A stretch of DNA of 64,000 nucleotides from Mortierella sp. BCC40632 (lineage: Eukaryota; Mortierellomycota; Mortierellomycetes; Mortierellales; Mortierellaceae). The notes under the pieces are model-generated. The model made no database searches, had not been told where the DNA came from, and worked only from the letters and a program-made list of their open reading frames with translations. Location of the stretch: NCBI GenBank assembly GCA_011634665.1, contig WAEK01000002.1:1261001-1325000 (forward strand), in the 5' to 3' direction. Positions 61,260-64,000 of this stretch are shown here, piece after piece (the first letter of the stretch is position 1; each line of letters starts with the position of its first letter). The position numbers and the translations under genes are program-made.

Positions 61260-64000
61260 TTCATTCTCCCCACCTACATACCTTCCTACCTATTTGGCCA
61301 CGCGAGTGAACCCAAGTTTGGCGGGGATGCCGACCGAGACAAAATTCGAGTTGCCTTGGAGGAGAGTCTATCACGGTTCCACTTTGTTGGTGGTGCCTGG
61401 GGGTTGTGACTGGGAGTTGTTGTCTCTCCTCTCCTCTCTCTCATACTCTCTCTCTTTCTCTCTCTCTCCTTGTTCTCTCTCTGTGTGTGTGTTTGTCTCT
61501 CCTGTCTGGCAACCATCCTCTGACCCTCTGACCCTCTTTCCTCGCTTTTTTCTTTTTTTCTTTTTTTTTTTTTATCTCTTTCCCCTAGCAAGCAAGTCGT
61601 GCTGGAGGTTTACGTGCGCCCTCCGTAAGAGCTCATGGGCCAGACTCTGAACCTCGTCGTTCGCGAACGCGAAGGGTCCATGCTGAGGCCAAGACCGACT
61701 CTATGACAACCACGGACTCCACAGAGACAGCGGCCACTGCATCAAGCCAGAACAGCTTGCGCCATGATCAGGATTCACAGGAACAGGCATTGCCACAACA
61801 GCCCGAGCAACCAGAGCCGCAGGATATTCAGTTGCCTCCACAGCATCAGCAGCCGCCACCGCCGCTGTCGCAGGAGCAAGTGAGAGCATCGTTTGATTTA
61901 GCCGTCTCAAATGCTTCGAGCCTCACCACAAATACACTCTTTCCTCAGACAACAGAGGGCGCTATTACGCCAGCTCCTGTGCCAGCTCCTGTCCCTGCTC
62001 TCACCTCTGTTCCCAGCCCTGTCCCAGCTCCAGCTCCAGTCTCGCTCCCGGCCTCAGCTCCGGTACCGGCTCCGGCTTTGGCCGCTGAAGGAAACAACAC
62101 AACGGGCTTTCCAGTTCTTGCTCGCTCAGAGAGTCGGCGTAACCCCGGGGCTCCATTGCCACCGAAATCGGCTCAGAGAACACGATCCATCTCACTGAGG
62201 ACAGGCTTGCCGGCGCAGGCCGTTTCGAACGAAAACGGAGGCAGCTCACGCGAAATAACCTCGGTGCAGGAATCAGAGGCATCACCTGCTGCTGTCGGGA
62301 TGTCTCAAGAGTCGCAGGCTCTCGGGTTCCAGGCGACAACACCGCGCAATTATCTCCGTCCGTACCCTTCCTCGCCTGCGCTCGTCAATGGCCAACTGCA
62401 ATCTATGCCGTCGCCACAACTTCCCACCCGGTCCAACAGTAGAAACTATGCCCGAAGCCCCCCATCGTCCAACCAGAACATTTTTTCGACTCCAGATGGG
62501 TCACAGTCAGGATCGCCCTATGGAGGACCTCCACCTGCTATCCCTCCAAGGTCAAGGTCGGGATCCAAGTCGCTCAGTCGCTCTAATACACTGACAAGAC
62601 CAGACGGTGCCATTGATCCAGGTGCAGTTCATTCCACACCAACCATCCAAGAAGATCAGGAAGCCTCAACTGAACACTCGCAGGCGCCTATTTCTCATCC
62701 GGAGCACACTCGAGCGCCTTCACAGTCATCCTCCCAGCCGTTCTATTCAGCCCGTGATCTCGGTGACAACAACAAGGACACAAGCTTGGCGGCTACTCAT
62801 GAGGTGAGCGCCTCGAATGGCAACATCAAGTCAGAGGTTCAGGAGGGTGACTCGCACAGTGGAGCCTTGGCTCCTTCTCTTCTTCCAGCCGATCCACCAG
62901 CAAATCCACACCCATCGCAACAACAGCAACAACAACAACAACAACAGCAGCAATTACAGTATCAGCAACAATATCAGCAACAATTGTACCAGCAACAACA
63001 AATCCAATTGCAGCAGCAGACGCAAGAATCGGCTCATGGCAACGAAGACTCCTATAGGCCGACATTGCGAAAGCAACAGTCTGCAGACCCAGGAGCTTTG
63101 TATCGCCAGCATCAGGCAGATCTCAATGGTGTCCATGATCGTCTTCCAAGTCGCCATGCTTCTGAGCGGAGACCAAAGAATCAACCTGACGGCCGTGAGG
63201 GACGCTCAAGAGATATTTCTGGAGACAATGGAGATAGAGGTCGTTCTCAGAAGCGAGAGGAGGGCTCCTCAAAGGTTGGAAATATCATGGCATGGGTCCG
63301 CTCACGCAGTAAATCTAGAGGTCCAGCTTCAAATAAGGTCAGTCATAATTTTGTTTTCTTTTGTGTACGTTAATGCAGTGACTCCGAGACTCGATTAGGT
63401 TGATCTAAACGGCTCAGTACTAATGCAATTTAATTTTATCCAATAGTCGCAAGCTGTGCCTGAACAAGCTTCCTACAACGAATACAATCCTGCCTTGATC
63501 CCCAGCCGTAATGCTAGCTCGCGACGTGATAAGTCGCTTCCTCGGAAAGCATCTAACCCGAACTTTGGTGCTTCTAAGGAAGCTTGGCCACCATTCTCCC
63601 CTGGTGAAAGAACCGTCGACCCAATGAGCCAGGAGAGTCCATTGCATCAAAGAAGCAAATCTGTTACTAAGGTTGGTGGTATGGGACGGATGGCTGGAGT
63701 AAATGGTGAAGCTTTCAGCGCAACCACCAATATGAGCACGACCCATCACGAGAATATGATCCGTGGCATGGGCATGGGAAGTACTCCAATTACACCCACT
63801 GTTCTCCTTGCACCTCAGCCTTCCTTCCCAACCTCAGCCGCAACCCCAGGAACGATGAGAGGCATGGCCATTGCCATGATGAAGGACGAAAATGGCCCAA
63901 GCACGAGTGAACAGCAGATACAGCAAAAGCAGCAGCAACTCCAACTGCAGCAACTCCAACTGCAGCAACAGCAGCAACAGCGCATTGGAGCTTCATCACC
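61066..64000 (+). CDS. Unknown Gln/Pro/Ser-rich protein with conserved-looking N-terminus (runs off right edge)
   Basis: Exons 61066-61155, 61589-63337 and 63447 to beyond 64000; about 797 residues are seen with phase-0 junctions. It starts MTHDTQNGVDLDFEQMMGEL followed by AAMKTDLANR, a short acidic amphipathic segment, then a basic stretch (RRSRTRRVHAEAK). The rest in view is disordered: Pro/Ala repeats around residues 124-160 (APVPAPVP), many R-S-x-S motifs (RTRSISLR, RSRSGSKSL), a Gln tract at about 472-500 and another near the right edge. The start loosely recalls the short helix before Ras-association/PH adaptors (LDxMLGEL), but no folded domain lies inside the window, so I do not assign a function. 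Intron 1 contains a 60-base (GA)n run; a long C/T-rich leader precedes the ATG. Confidence 0.7.
61197..61256 (+). repeat. (GA)n microsatellite in intron 1 of the last gene
   Basis: About 29 uninterrupted GA units between 61198 and 61256. Confidence 0.95.

Overview
This is a stretch of a fungal nuclear genome. The genes are split by many short spliceosomal introns (mostly GT-AG, a few GC-AG). The proteins include fungal-type Tup1, a GRIP golgin, a COX9-like respiratory subunit and Ctr copper transporter, and regulators full of Gln/Ala/His tracts. The flanks are packed with (CT)n and poly(A)/poly(T). This style fits an early-diverging filamentous fungus, most likely Mucoromycota and plausibly Mortierellomycotina. 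That placement is an inference from style, not from a marker gene. Fifteen protein-coding genes are supported. Exon boundaries were worked out by hand from splice motifs, reading phase and family resemblance. No tRNA, rRNA, CRISPR array, insertion sequence or intact transposon was seen.

Layout. 1-3624 (-): ABCC/MRP-type ABC transporter, C-terminal half off the left edge. 7254-8597 (+): spliceosomal SmE. 9672-10832 (+): Ctr copper transporter. 12428-14259 (-): 20S proteasome alpha-7/PSMA3 (PRE10). 16174-19529 (-): FAR1-domain DNA-binding protein with Gln and Gln-Ala repeats. 20295-23619 (-): TUP1 co-repressor. 25559-27271 (-): RING-finger protein. 27399-29566 (-): tetraspanin. 31119-34371 (+): GRIP golgin. 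34744-35525 (-): cytochrome oxidase subunit COX9/VIIa. 36032-36460 (-): small single-pass membrane protein. 38614-39561 (+): NECAP-type endocytic protein. 42980-46048 (+): PKA catalytic subunit with a very long N-terminal extension. 50003-54919 (+): homeodomain transcription factor. 55253-56744 (-): inositol monophosphatase. 57332-59587 (+): MAT2B-like protein. 61066 to the right edge (+): unknown Gln/Pro/Ser-rich protein.

The genes do not form one pathway. Several are signalling or transcription regulators (PKA, Tup1, FAR1-domain protein, homeodomain protein), and others serve vesicle traffic (golgin, NECAP, tetraspanin). The rest are housekeeping (SmE, proteasome, COX9, IMPase, MAT2B). Gene order is loose, with 0.1-4 kb spacers. 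The spacers hold sense-strand pyrimidine tracts in front of most start codons.

Nothing here is convincingly a new multi-gene system. The most interesting signals are: confident GC-AG introns in the proteasome and MAT2B-like genes plus a likely third in the golgin; a 105-nt golgin intron that is open in frame and could be retained; a FAR1 protein with a Cyc8-like Gln-Ala repeat next to TUP1; the prion-like extension of PKA; and very large (CTTT)n/(CCTT)n/(CT)n arrays.
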